Both the position numbers and the translations under genes were made by a program. The notes beneath the pieces were generated by a model. The model was not told the DNA's origin. It saw nothing but the letters and a program-made list of their open reading frames with translations, and ran no database searches. 64,000 nt of DNA, from the NCBI GenBank assembly GCA_035048485.1, contig CM068593.1, forward strand, positions 3,145,535-3,209,534, written 5' to 3'. The stretch is from Pteria penguin (taxonomy: Eukaryota; Mollusca; Bivalvia; Pterioida; Pteriidae). Shown in pieces: positions 14,401-24,950 of this stretch; the first letter of the stretch is position 1; every line of letters starts with the position of its first letter.

Positions 14401-15763
14401 ACACAACATTGTTTTCATGAAAGTGTATTTACCAATATCAAGGTACTCTGAAAGTTGTACGCTGTATCACAATGGAATATAATTTTGCTGTAAATTCACA
14501 ACAAATTAAAAAATGACATACACTATACACTATTCTCTGAAGTGTATCATAAATTGGAATATACCATAAACTGGCATATACCATAAACTGGAATATACCA
14601 TAAATTGGAATAGACCATAAACTGGAATATACCATAAATTGGAATATACCATAACTGGAATATCTTTTAAATGGAATTTACAATGAAATGGAATATGCTA
14701 TAAATCACAGTTTGTAATATACTAAGATTGGAACATACAATATACTGGAATATCCTATGAACTGGAAAATATTATGACATGGAATATAATAAAAATGGAA
14801 TTTTTGAAAATCTAATTGTGCTATATTCTCTACTATATACTACAGACGATAGTATGCTTTGAAGTGGAATATAATCTACATGTAAAATATGACATATAAT
14901 TTTATGATAAATCTTGATGATAGTCATTAACTGTAGAATACTGAAGTTGAGAAGTAACAGGAAGTTCCGGGATTTTCAGTGGTTAAAAATTAAAAATTTC
15001 TTTTTTATTTCACCCAGGATTGCATTCAATTTTTTGTCGAGTTTTGAGTGTATGGTTTTGAAGATTTGTTTTCGTCTAATTTCTATAGACAATAAGTACC
15101 GTGATATGGAGTACAAAATTTGTGGGCCAGTTTGGTAGATGTTTGGATCTGATGTAGTTACCATGACAACAGAGAATTCAAATTGATGGGATACATTTGT
15201 GAATCGTTACCATGGTTACATTGTACATATAGATCCAACACGCGGCCAATTTCACCTTGTCCCTCGAATAATTGTGAAACTACATTTGCGGTTCATATCT
15301 GTGAGCAAAATATTCCCCGTTGCTAGAGTCCATTTCTGTGTACATTAATACTTGATTTGAAACTGTTGTGCCGTTTGTCTGACGCAAAAGTTTGTTGTTT
15401 TAGTAACACAATCATTGATAACATTCAGAACAAAGTAAACTGCGTTATCCACACACCCTTGTTAAAGTTAAGTGCAAGAAGTCAACAAAGTGCAAGTGTT
15501 ACGTCATAGATATTGAAATAAGTAAAACGAAAAGCCATGCGTGTGGAATACAGAAAAGATAGCTTGAAAGAAGCGACGACGAAACTTCCCAGGTGATGTG
15601 TTCATGTCTTTAATGGCGGGGTTGAGTTGTATTTCACAACGTTTGTGTTCCGTTTGCGTTGTACTTCACAACGTTTGTGTTCTGTTTGTGTTGTACTTCA
15701 CAACGTTGTGTTCCGTTTGTTTTGCGCAAAACAGAAACCGAACCCGTACCGCATCAATGTCTG

Positions 15764-15809
<46 letters not shown>

Positions 15810-17557
15810 TTGGAATCAGTACCTACAATGAGTTGTTTACAGTTGATTATCATTTTAACAGATTTGTCAGGAAACAAATATTGGGGAATTTGGGTTTTCG
15901 GTAAGCCATTGTACTATGCCAATCACATATTATTGTTTTATGCCAATTGCATATTACTGTTTTATGCCAATTACATAATATTGTTCTATGCACATATCAG
16001 TGTTCTATGCCAATCACATATTGCGAATAGAGGGAAACTATTGAGGGAGAAAAATTATTACGTTTTAGCTTGTTACATTGTTGAATACTGATATTTTACA
16101 ATGATTCTGTATATCTAACACCCCCTTTCCTTGTCCACTGTTCTATTGTATCATTCAGCATCTGAGTTTAGAACCAACCACTGTCTGGGTTCGGACCACA
16201 CTCTCCCCCAACACTTAAACACTACATACATATAGAGACAAAGCACATATATCGCAAGTTCTGTCACAGACAAGATACCCTGTCACTATGTCGGTTTTTC
16301 TCCTTTTCTTCACCATTTAAATTTCTTTCTTGTAATTGCAGGTTAATGGAGCGCACAGGCTCCCTTCGTTCCCGAAGTCTCCCTTGGTTCGAGGATTCCC
16401 GTTCCACTTTCCATCATCATGCGGAATACCTCAAGCGTCTCTCTACCATGCGAGAAGAGCTTATAACTCAGGAACAAACGCACCTGGCTAACGCCCTCGA
16501 CAGACTGCGCATGCGTCATCAAAGCAGAGACAATGCACGTCATAAACTCCGGCAGATTTCTACCGATTCATATCCGAAGAGAACTCTTCTTACGGCAAGT
16601 GAACAATTTCAGAGAATGCGACCGCGCAAAACCTCTCCGCATATTTTCCCATTGGAGGGCAAACAGTTACTTGATCCTCAGAATTTAACCTCTCCAAGTC
16701 CTCAATGCAGTGAAAAATCTGTGTATACTGCGCAAACAAACTCGACAAAATATGAGGACAAACTACGGACAAATTTACAAAGAATTATACAACCAACTTC
16801 TAGCATTCCAAACATCGGTCGAAAATCAACAACGCAAAGTAAAGAACTCATACTCGAAAGTTATCCGATTCAGCAATCTAGAAATATGAAAAAAGCGAAG
16901 GAAGAACGGCCTCCTCCAGCGGAAGTGAATCCATTCAAAGCTGTTCATAAAGGAAATGGTGGACGACTGCGCAGTCTCACTCGGCCAGATTCCGACGAAC
17001 TGGATTTGTCGCCGCAGACGATTCAATTTGAAAACGTAAATGACAGAATTAATTTCGAGAAGTTAAAGGATTATTATTGTGTTTATTACCTGCCTAATAA
17101 TTCCCCGGTGATCCCGGAGGATGAAAACGAGGCTTGGGGCGACACTGTAGTCAACAATAGCGTATTGCATTCACCCAAAGAAGATTCCTCAAACGAACAA
17201 AAAAAGAAGCGAATCAAACCGCTGGAGGGGAAATCTATCTTCCCTTCACGCGGTGTATATTATTCTATGAAAAAACGAGAAAAACAACAGCGGAATGCGA
17301 ATTCCTTTGAGCTGTCTTCCGGTATATCTAGGAGTGAAGAACCGTCGAAAAGACAAATTGTTGTCGATATGCCTTCCATTGTGTTCAATTCCGCTCCTCA
17401 AGATAAATACAGTGACGCACAGGTGACGTCACATCCGGTAGCATTAACTAAAACTGTCAAACAAAATGAACTAAGAGAAAAAGAACTCCGAAATCTGATA
17501 GAGGATGTTAGGGAGATAAATCAAAGAACTGAAGAGTTAACAGTGCAGTATAATTAA
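7893..17557 (+). CDS. Two-exon gene, uncharacterised Ser/Arg/Lys-rich protein (489 aa)
   Basis: Exon 1 (7893-8146) and exon 2 (16342-17557) join across an 8195-bp GT-AG intron. The donor is GTAAGTAAT and the acceptor is TTCTTGTAATTGCAG. Exon 1 ends two bases into a codon; the first G of exon 2 completes GGG, and the long frame continues without a stop to TAA at 17555-17557. I do not recognise the family. The protein is hydrophilic, has no evident signal peptide or membrane segment, and is rich in Ser, Arg, Lys, Asn and Gln. A charged helical stretch follows the junction (residues about 110-145, EYLKRLSTMREELITQEQ), and the last 30 residues look like a coiled coil. A cytoskeletal or scaffold role is possible, but this is only composition-based inference. 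Confidence 0.75.
8147..8800. other. Intron 1 of + strand gene, 5' part
   Basis: Non-coding intronic sequence after the donor. I see no further feature in it. Confidence 0.6.
8805..9135. mobile_element. Two diverged SINE fragments, head to head
   Basis: At 8805-8890 a forward tRNA-like head is followed by a degenerate B-box (GGGTTCTTGGATT). At 8960-9135 the reverse strand carries the SINE body: a B-box-like TTCTGAATCCCG, then CCACGGTGAGTGTTGGCACG, then ATTCGGATGAGTCCG. It matches the better copies at 10455 and 56993 in order of motifs. Confidence 0.6.
9150..10443. repeat. 31-bp minisatellite
   Basis: About 40 copies of a 31-bp unit such as TTACTGCTTACCTCATGTGA followed by CTGCCTTAGTC, with point variants and occasional indels. 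It lies inside the long intron of the + strand gene. Confidence 0.96.
10455..10702 (-). mobile_element. tRNA-derived SINE, nearly complete
   Basis: Read on the minus strand it begins with a tRNA-like head: A-box-like TGACCTAGTGG and B-box GGTTCGAGTCCC. Next comes the conserved body ACCGAGGTCCCGTGTCACGG and CTGCTTCGGATGGGTCCGTT, then a tail with GTGACGTAAAACAATAATC. The body recurs at 28634, 45690, 56993 and 62110. It resembles the central domain reported for mollusc and other metazoan SINEs (family name not verified). Confidence 0.85.
10863..10894. repeat. Poly-C run
   Basis: About 30 consecutive C followed by T/C and CA repeats. Overlapping glycine-rich frames on the minus strand are artefacts. 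Confidence 0.9.
10895..11375. other. Intronic spacer
   Basis: AT-rich intronic sequence with a short A-run and G-run near 11000-11020. No gene seen. Confidence 0.5.
11376..11446. repeat. (GATT)n microsatellite
   Basis: Tandem GATT tetranucleotide with one GACT variant. Confidence 0.95.
11680..11985. repeat. T/G homopolymer-rich low-complexity tract
   Basis: Alternating runs of T and G. Phe/Gly-rich open frames here are artefacts. Confidence 0.9.
11986..12714. other. Intronic spacer
   Basis: AT-rich with scattered short sub-repeats (AATTTGTGGGAACAAT-like at 12218-12305, ACCCGGGTGTAA-like at 12605-12690). No coding evidence. Confidence 0.5.
12715..12825. repeat. A-rich tract with (CAAA)n
   Basis: Poly-A stretches interrupted by C, passing into CAAA repeats. 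Confidence 0.9.
12826..14518. other. Intronic spacer
   Basis: About 1.7 kb of mostly unique AT-rich sequence with a short GT/G run at about 13084-13106. I see no exon with good splice sites that would extend the flanking gene. Confidence 0.5.
14519..14790. repeat. 17-bp minisatellite, degenerating rightward
   Basis: Copies of CCATAAACTGGAATATA, clear at about 14570-14660 and fading to TGGAATAT-containing relics. Confidence 0.85.
14791..15600. other. Intronic spacer
   Basis: Unique AT-rich sequence. Small frames on both strands at about 14914-15164 overlap and lack coding character. Confidence 0.5.
15601..15725. repeat. 32-bp tandem repeat, about 3.5 copies
   Basis: Unit of about 32 bp containing TTGTACTTCACAACGTTTGT. 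Confidence 0.9.
15769..15806. repeat. (TC)n microsatellite
   Basis: Pure CT/TC run. Confidence 0.95.
15905..16025. repeat. About 24-bp tandem repeat, 5 copies
   Basis: Copies of ATGCCAATCACATATTATTG with variants, about 320 bp upstream of the terminal exon of the + strand gene. Confidence 0.85.
16342..17557 (+). CDS. Uncharacterised gene, terminal exon
   Basis: The acceptor TTGCAG ends at 16341. The exon gives the third base of a split Gly codon, then 404 codons and TAA. An ATG at 16346 lies in frame, so a shorter 403-residue product from an alternative promoter is possible. Motifs seen include RRxR-like basic patches, PPP at about residue 278 and a C-terminal heptad-like stretch (ELREKELRNLIEDVREINQR). 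This is the longest non-repetitive open frame in the window. Confidence 0.85.
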
Positions 17558-18310
17558 AAAAGGATACACTAGGCGTACCGTATCATTAAGACTAGGGTGA
17601 ACTAGCGGTGCCGTATCATCTAGACTAGGATAATATAGTAATACCGTATCATTGAGAATAGGGTGTAGTAACAATACGGTAACACTAGCACTGTAGCACT
17701 GTGGTGCAGTATAGTTTCATTAAGGTTAGGCTTATAAACATACATGTAATATAGAAGTGAGTGTACTTTCAGTTGAAAAGGGGGAGGGGGGGCGAACATC
17801 ATCATATTGTTGAGACTAGGGTAAATATACGACACCATATTGTTGAGACTAGGGTGAATAATATAGACAGAACTACAGGTATAGTATCAATAGCACTACA
17901 TGTTTCCACGGTATTCATTGATAGTGTTCGAAATTCGGGTAAACTAGCTGTCTAATTTCATTCAGAATAGTATGAACTAGTAAAATTGTTTCCTTGAGAA
18001 TAGTGTGAACTTGTAGCACCGTATCAATGAAACTCGGGTGAAATAGCAACGCAGTACCACTGAGACTAGAGTGATGTTTTGTACCGTATCTTTGAAATTC
18101 GGGTGAAATAACAATGCAGTACCATTGAGACTAGAGTGATTTTTCGGTACCGTATCATGGAGACACGGGTGAAATAACAATGCAGTACCTTTGTGACTAG
18201 GGTGATTTTCGGTACCGTATCATTGGGAATAGTGTGAATTATAACACCAGACTAGGATTAGGTAACGGTATCGTATCATTGGTACTAGGGTGAACTACAT
18301 GTATAACGGG
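17558..18310. repeat. Degenerate repeat downstream of the + gene (probable 3' UTR)
   Basis: Motifs such as GTACCGTATCATTGAGACTA and CGGGTGAAATAACAATGCAG recur. A fairly regular period of about 66 bp is visible at 18017-18230, with half-units of about 33 bp. It begins directly after the stop codon, so the mRNA probably runs through it. An AATAAA at 18330-18335 could be the poly(A) signal (inference). Confidence 0.75.
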
Positions 18311-18329
18311 TGCGTTATAGAGGCCATTG

Positions 18330-18335
18330 AATAAA
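18330..18335 (+). promoter_or_regulatory. Candidate poly(A) signal AATAAA
   Basis: First AATAAA downstream of the stop at 17557, in TTGAATAAATATC. Position is the only support. Confidence 0.3.
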
Positions 18336-20316
18336 TATCATAATATCCCTGTACGAGTAGAGAAGAATGAATATATGGAATTTGAATTGGGTCAAATCTC
18401 AAATGTTCAAACTTTTAATTTTTCTAACCATGACAATCCATCTCATATAATGAAAATGCATTGGTTGCCAGTTGCTTCTTTTTCATGACATTGATTTTTT
18501 AAATCATCAAATTATTATTAGGTTTTATAAATAAAATTTGGTTTTCTAGACCTATTTTTTCACAAATCCAAGAGGAGCGGTTTTTTCTATCCTTTCTTTT
18601 AAACTACCGCAAACGCACGAGAAATAGAAGTGTACAAGTGAAGTGCTCTTATTATTATTTTTCTTTTTCACTATTACATCGTACCACTTCATTATGAAAT
18701 GTCAAATTATTCTTGAAGTCGGCGTGAAGTCACTGTCAATATTGATCAAACTTTTGGTAAAACTTTGGGTTTATCAAAATGGACAATTTTAAGCATGATT
18801 TTGATGCTGAAATACGATCAGAAATGTGTAAATCATGTATTCAAATTATTCTCGAAGTCGAAGTGACGTCACTGTTTCTATTGCTTTATGTACATCCCGC
18901 AGAAATGTGGTTAAACATAAGAGGTTTGGGGTAAACTTTGGAATTTATCATAAGTGGCAATACAACTCTAAGCTCTTTTGTGTCACATCTATTTGGTTTT
19001 GTTCCTAAAATACGATCGGAATGTATTTGTATATTCAAACTTGACTTGTATGAATGACAATATATTCTAATCATTCCTTTTTACCGATATTGCTCCAGAA
19101 ATATATATTGCTGTCTATGATAAAGTCCAATGCTTTACCCCAAATATTCCGAATGGCCACTATCAAATTCCCGGATGTCCAACTTCAAGATTGGTGTTAA
19201 TAACGTTTCCAGCATTTACAGCGAGAACGCAGTGAAAAACATAGGGTGATCTCTGGTCGTTTCTTCTCATATCAGGTGATACAAAACCAAATTTCCTTTA
19301 CTCAAAACTGTAATTATTTGAAATGAAAACAATATTCATTTCAACAGATTTTTTCTGATACAATAAAGATCAAAGGAATTTGATATGGACCGACCGATTT
19401 CTGCCGCAATAATGCAATTTTCTCACCCACGTCGTCTTTTGCACGCTTTATTCATGGCCACATCAAAGTTTGTTTCAATACAGCAACGAATCAAAACGGA
19501 TACACACATACTAAAACAAAATCGAAATACGGCAAAGAATTTAGCGATGCGTCGTGCAACTTGTTCTTTTCCTGCAAATTGGCATCATTTTTATTAATTT
19601 TATCCGAAATTATAACGATATGCATTTAAACATTAAAAAACCCCACTTCTCACAATTTTTGGCCACATTGCCTTCATCATGTGAAATATACGATGCTAAT
19701 TAATTAATTACAAGCTACGTAAAATCCATGCTATCGTTAAAAATGGCGATTTAATTTGTAACGTTAGCACGGATTTTGCATAGTTTAGAAATAAACGTCG
19801 TTTATTTCACTTGATAAAAGCCAAGTCGCGGAAATTTTATCTATCATTATTATTTATTTATTTATTTATTTATCTATTCGTTTATTATTATTTTTTATCA
19901 TTAAACGAATTCCCTTTGGAAGATTTACTGTTTATGAAGAATAATTGGACATCCTTTGTTTGTTTGTTAAAAATAAAATTTCTATATCACTTCTATATGT
20001 ACTTGTTTCATGTAGTTAATTTAATGTTATGTTAAAATATATCAATTTATTATAATTTGCAATATATTTATGACTTTTGTTTCAGATTCGATAATGTATG
20101 ATTTTGAGTCACGTGATAGGAATTGGGTACATAGATAACATAGATGTCGCTTTTCTTTCTGTGTTTGCCTCATTGTTTGTTTGAACAAATATGATTTTGC
20201 GACAAATGAATTCCAAGAATAAAAATCATAGTAGTTTGTTTTCTTTTCAGTCATTTTTGAAATTAAACACAAATATTACAGATCTTGTGAAATGCGATAC
20301 TAGCAACAAGCTATTG
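18336..20316. other. Intergenic region
   Basis: About 2 kb of AT-rich sequence between the convergent + strand gene and HSPA12-like gene, with a short (ATTT)n at about 19846-19880. The frame at 19385-19597 starts with ATG, but I find no domain and no support. Confidence 0.5.
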
Positions 20317-20535
20317 CAGTGGCGGATTTAAAGAGGGGGACGCTCCCCCTCCCTTTTTGACCACAAATATACAAGGCATGTATAGATGTTAAGGTTGAAA
20401 ACACTCAAATAATATGAGTAAAGCTCCAAATTTTGGCACCCAAAATGACTGTGTATTTTGGCTTATATTTGACTTTCACATATGCCGCCCTCCCGCTTTT
20501 TTTTTGGGGGGGGGGGAATCCTGGATCCACCACTG
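20317..20535 (+). mobile_element. CAGTGGCGGAT-type MITE, copy 2
   Basis: Left end CAGTGGCGGATTTAAAG and right end CTGGATCCACCACTG are inverted. The internal sequence TGAGTAAAGCTCCAAATTTT is shared in inverted form with copy 1. No clear target-site duplication (flanks TATTG and ACATG). Contains a poly-G run. Confidence 0.75.
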
Positions 20536-21114
20536 ACATGTACCAAGGTGAAGCCTGCATATCTCAATGGTTTAGGTGCCTGAGTCATGTAGGAAATTGT
20601 GGCTTCCAAATACAGGGGCATAGCTTACGATGAAATACAAAGTAAAGCATGAACACTTTATTTTAACCTTTGAGCAGTTGGAAGTCTTTGATATGCATTA
20701 GTACCTAGTTCTACGTCCCGGACATGCTCAACTGATCTTGTTTCGGTTACCATTCTTATGAATGGCCGCTTATAATGATAATAAAAACATAGAAATAAAA
20801 AAAATATTTATTATTCTTCAGTATAATGCACCCTAAGATGTTAATCAACATTATGCTGGTAAAATATTGGTGAAGAAACACTAACCCACCCCCCCCCCCC
20901 CCCCCGAAAAAAATTTGATAAGAGATCTCAAGACGGATTAAAATTGCCTTATATTAATGGCAAAAATTAAGATGGACAATAGACTAATTCCGAGTTTTCA
21001 ATTATGCTTTTAAATTCTTAAATATTACCATAAAAACACGTGACTACGGACAGAATTAATATTGACGTTTCAATTATTGAATTTCATTTATGACAAATCG
21101 AAGTGCAAATTTGT
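20536..21114. other. Intergenic spacer
   Basis: AT-rich, with a poly-C run at about 20888-20905. No coding evidence. Confidence 0.5.
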
Positions 21115-21235
21115 TTTTAAGTACTGAACAGATATCACTGTTCCTCTCTTTGGTTTTTAAGTACTGAACAGATATCACTGTTCCTCTCTTTGGTTTTTAA
21201 GTACTGAACAGATATCACTGTTCCTCCCTTTGGTT
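21115..21235. repeat. 40-bp tandem repeat, 3 copies
   Basis: GTACTGAACAGATATCACTG occurs at 21121, 21161 and 21201 with an exact 40-bp period. Confidence 0.95.
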
Positions 21236-22459
21236 TGTTCACTTGTAATCCTTTTGCTTATATTAATCTTCAAGAATATAGTTCAAATCACGTGCCTACG
21301 GACACACAAGTTTTTTATAATAAAAGAAAAAAGCAACTCAGAAATGGCCTATGTAAAGGTTGGTACACGATTTTCAAGCACCACTGGATATGGTACGACA
21401 AAAGATAACCGACTTAGTACATGGTTAAAGTATGTGGTTAATGAAAAATTCTCATTAGTTTTGAGATTTTCCCCAACAATAATCTATATGAGCGCATGGC
21501 AATAATTTAGTAATCAAGTCATCATTGAATAATTATTGAATTCATGTCATATTCATTCTTCCGTGATATTTCAATATTCGGGTTCTCTCCAGCAGTATAC
21601 TTACTAAGGATTTTAAATTAGAGGAGGTTTAGTTTAAACATATTTCATTTCATTAGATGAAATGGGATTGGGCATAAGTTATTTAAGGAATGACTGTCTT
21701 TTTTTCTAGGTTCATGGGAAATGAACTTGGGTGAGAAACAAACAAATCACGTGAACCGCGAAGCTTAATATATTATATATAATTTTATAAAAAATATAAA
21801 TCTCTAATATTATTATTTATAATAAATAATAAATAAAGATTATTATAAAGATTATAAAATAAAAATTATATATAAAGTCCCATTATGACATTATTTGTAT
21901 TACTGAGTCTCACCTAGATGAAAATGTAAAAACAAGAGACTTACGTATTGATTGATAATTACAGCATAAGATGATTTATATAAAAGTCACATGATCAGAA
22001 CTCATTCCTTTAATTTCTGCATTTCTATTGTTGAAACGTACTGTGGTTAAAACTCAAGTAGCACATATATAAGGGTGAACATTTCACTGAAATACGACAA
22101 GTCTAAGTTTAATCATATATACCAGGGGTTACAGGTTGAACTACTAGCGGCTTGATCTTTTTATATGAAATGGGTGAATCAATTTTTACACATGAACACC
22201 CCTATCATTTAACGATGGCATTGTCCGTCTCAGTAGGTATGTATGACCGTTTTGATGTCATAATAAAACGCACAATATCTGAAGTAAGAAACATTTCAAA
22301 GCTTTTTGTAGAGAAAACGGAACACCGCTCACTGTATCTAAAACTAAAACAGTACCACCTCTATATTTCGAATACATGGCATAATGATCACATTGCATGT
22401 GATCTTTCCGTCTGTTTGTGCAGGCAGCACGTACACACTCGTTCCTTGGAAGCAACATT
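21236..22459. other. Downstream flank / 3' UTR of HSPA12-like gene
   Basis: About 1.2 kb of AT-rich sequence with a near-pure A/T stretch at 21765-21880. The minus-strand transcript of the HSPA12-like gene should end here. Possible ATTAAA signals (read as TTTAAT on +) lie near 22010 and 22102; neither is convincing. Confidence 0.4.
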
Positions 22460-23538
22460 CTAATTCAGGAAATCCATATACAGATCTCGGACTTCTCCGG
22501 TCGATCGGTCAATAAACCGTCCCACAATTTCGGTACCGGCGATCTCCATTTCCACGTAGCCACTAAATGTTTCCGGCCAAAGTCCATCCGGGGGTTCCAT
22601 TATTATCTCGCCGTGCTTTTTCACTCCCGGGTCCGTTACGTACAGCGGGTGCTCTTCTTTACTGATATAAATCTCGGTAACCTTCGGCTCTTTCCGGAGA
22701 TCTTGCCGAATTCCACTGGAATACGAATTATATATAGGATACTTGAAGGTTTCTCCGATTTTTGTTTTCTGGTTGATTGTGAAGAAGACTTGGAACAGAT
22801 TCTTGCAGTAGAATTTGTCGTCCACGATACACTTGAATTCTTCTCTGTGAATTCCGTCCATGAATGGCCTCCCTATACGAATTCCATACGTGCACTGGCA
22901 TATCCGGGAAGCAATGCATTCTGGGTTGTGGCCGAACAGCACCGCCCCCTTCAGCACCGCCATGCCGGGCTCATTGGGTGTTATTATCATCATATCTGGG
23001 AATGTCTCTCGAATTTCCTCCCGCACCAGAGGCGATTCGGTAAACCCACCGACTAATAGAATAGTCTGCACTAATTTGCCGTTTGGTTCATTTAAAATCT
23101 CTTTCATGTTTTTTAATATACTGTCTAATGTTTTGCGGAAAAAATCTCTGAATACATTGGGATCGATCAACAGTTTATCTCCCTTTGTTATTAATTTCCC
23201 ATTATATTTCGACTCCCTGATTATTTCCTCTAGTTCAAATCCTGATTTGTGTTTGATCATGCCGCGCAGAGCCGCCGGAAGTTTAAAAGCTACCTCGTCG
23301 GTTGTGTCTGATGTGATTTTACGCTTTTTCACTTCGAAGCTCCTCAAAAGTTCTAAATATTCATATGGGTGTTCATCCCAGCACTGAGCAACGATATCTT
23401 CACCGAAAATTTTCGCGATAAATTGCGTGAATTCATCGTTCACTTTACTTCCGCCCCACGAGCCGCCTGCAACTTTGCGCATGTGCTCTATGTTGCCGTC
23501 GTTCACTACTTCCATTACGGAAATATCACACGTTCCTC
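22460..23538 (-). CDS. HSPA12-like gene, terminal exon 5
   Basis: The acceptor TTGTTTTCAG precedes GAGGAACGTG, completing LDLGGGTCD. It encodes residues 263-621 and the stop at 22460-22462. It holds the GGSWGG motif, the adenosine motif LLVGGFTESPLV, and a C-terminal beta-rich region ending RDLYMDFLN. Long frames on the opposite strand here (22418-23056, 22860-23387) are shadows. Confidence 0.95.
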
Positions 23539-24859
23539 CTGAAAACAAAAACAAGGCACACAATAGCAAGTATCGTACACATCAACCTGAAAAGAGAATT
23601 ATGGAGTCAGTATCGCAGTGGCCAGTCTAGAAAGAAGGGGCCGTTACAGGGGATTGCTGTCCTGTTTTGTTTATGAATAAAATTTTAAAGACGTTAGTGA
23701 ACTTTTTGTTAAAAACATGTTATGTGCGCGCTTAATTTTATAAACATGTAATTGGTTACCATGACAACCAGGAACCATTGTCAACATGCCGCCATCGAAT
23801 AATGTCCGAATACCTTTTATATAACAAAAACGGCGAGGTAGTTCCGAGTACTCGTGTACCGACCAGAAGTCAATCAGTTCACCCTTGTACTCCAGTATCC
23901 TTTGACAGTAAAAACTAGCCACCATCATACAGGGAAATATATGAGAGACATAGTCCTGGTGTGGTGCTATCCTCCACCACTAAACACTGGCCACCACCAT
24001 ATAGGTGACATAATCCTGCTGAGGTGTTATCCTCCACCACTAAACACTGGCCACCACCATATAGGTGACATAATCCTGCTGAGGTGTTATCCTCCACCAC
24101 TAGACACTGGCCACCACCATATAGGTGACATAATCCTGCAGAGGTGTTATCCTCCACCGCTAAACACTGGCCACCACCATATAGGTGATATAATCCTGGT
24201 GTGGTGCTATCCTCCACCACTTAACACTGGCCACCACCATAAAGGTGAAATATTCTTGGTGTGGTGTTATCCACACCACTAAACACTGGCCACCACCATA
24301 TAGGTGAAATAATTCTGGTGTGGTGTTATCCTCCATGACTTAAAACTGGTCACCACCATATAGGTGGCATAATGCTGGTGTGGTGTTATCCTCCACCACT
24401 AAACACTGGCCACCACCATATAGGTGAAATAATCCTGGTGTTAAAGAAAGCAATGTCATATCAGGCAATGGGACTATTTCACTGTACGTATCCGTTTTGA
24501 GTTTTACATATTGCAGCATTCTTTTATGAGTAAAGGCGGGAGGGATTCCGAATGCATGAGGGGGTATGATTTTGGTTTTATCCTAGGCCATAATGCAATT
24601 TTTCAGTAATTTTTTACAGATACTGTAATAAATATTTTGAAAACTACATGTGAATTCAATAAAGAAGGATACATAGAATATATATAGTTCATTATTTTCT
24701 CATTTAAGATGATATTCATGGTAAAACAAAAGATTAAAAACTAAGATTTTACCTAGAAATTGAAGATAAATCTCGAGGAGTATACCTCATAGCAAATCAT
24801 GAATCTGGACCATTTAAGCGTTTGTGAAATAGTCTCATTCGAATGAAAACGCTTGCTCA

Positions 24860-24950
<91 letters not shown>

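Noticed and set aside
19385..19597. Small + strand gene of 70 residues
   Set aside because: No domain, no codon or context support; length is expected by chance.
22418..23387. Two + strand frames of 212 and 175 residues
   Set aside because: They lie antisense to HSPA12-like exon 5, which has clear family motifs.
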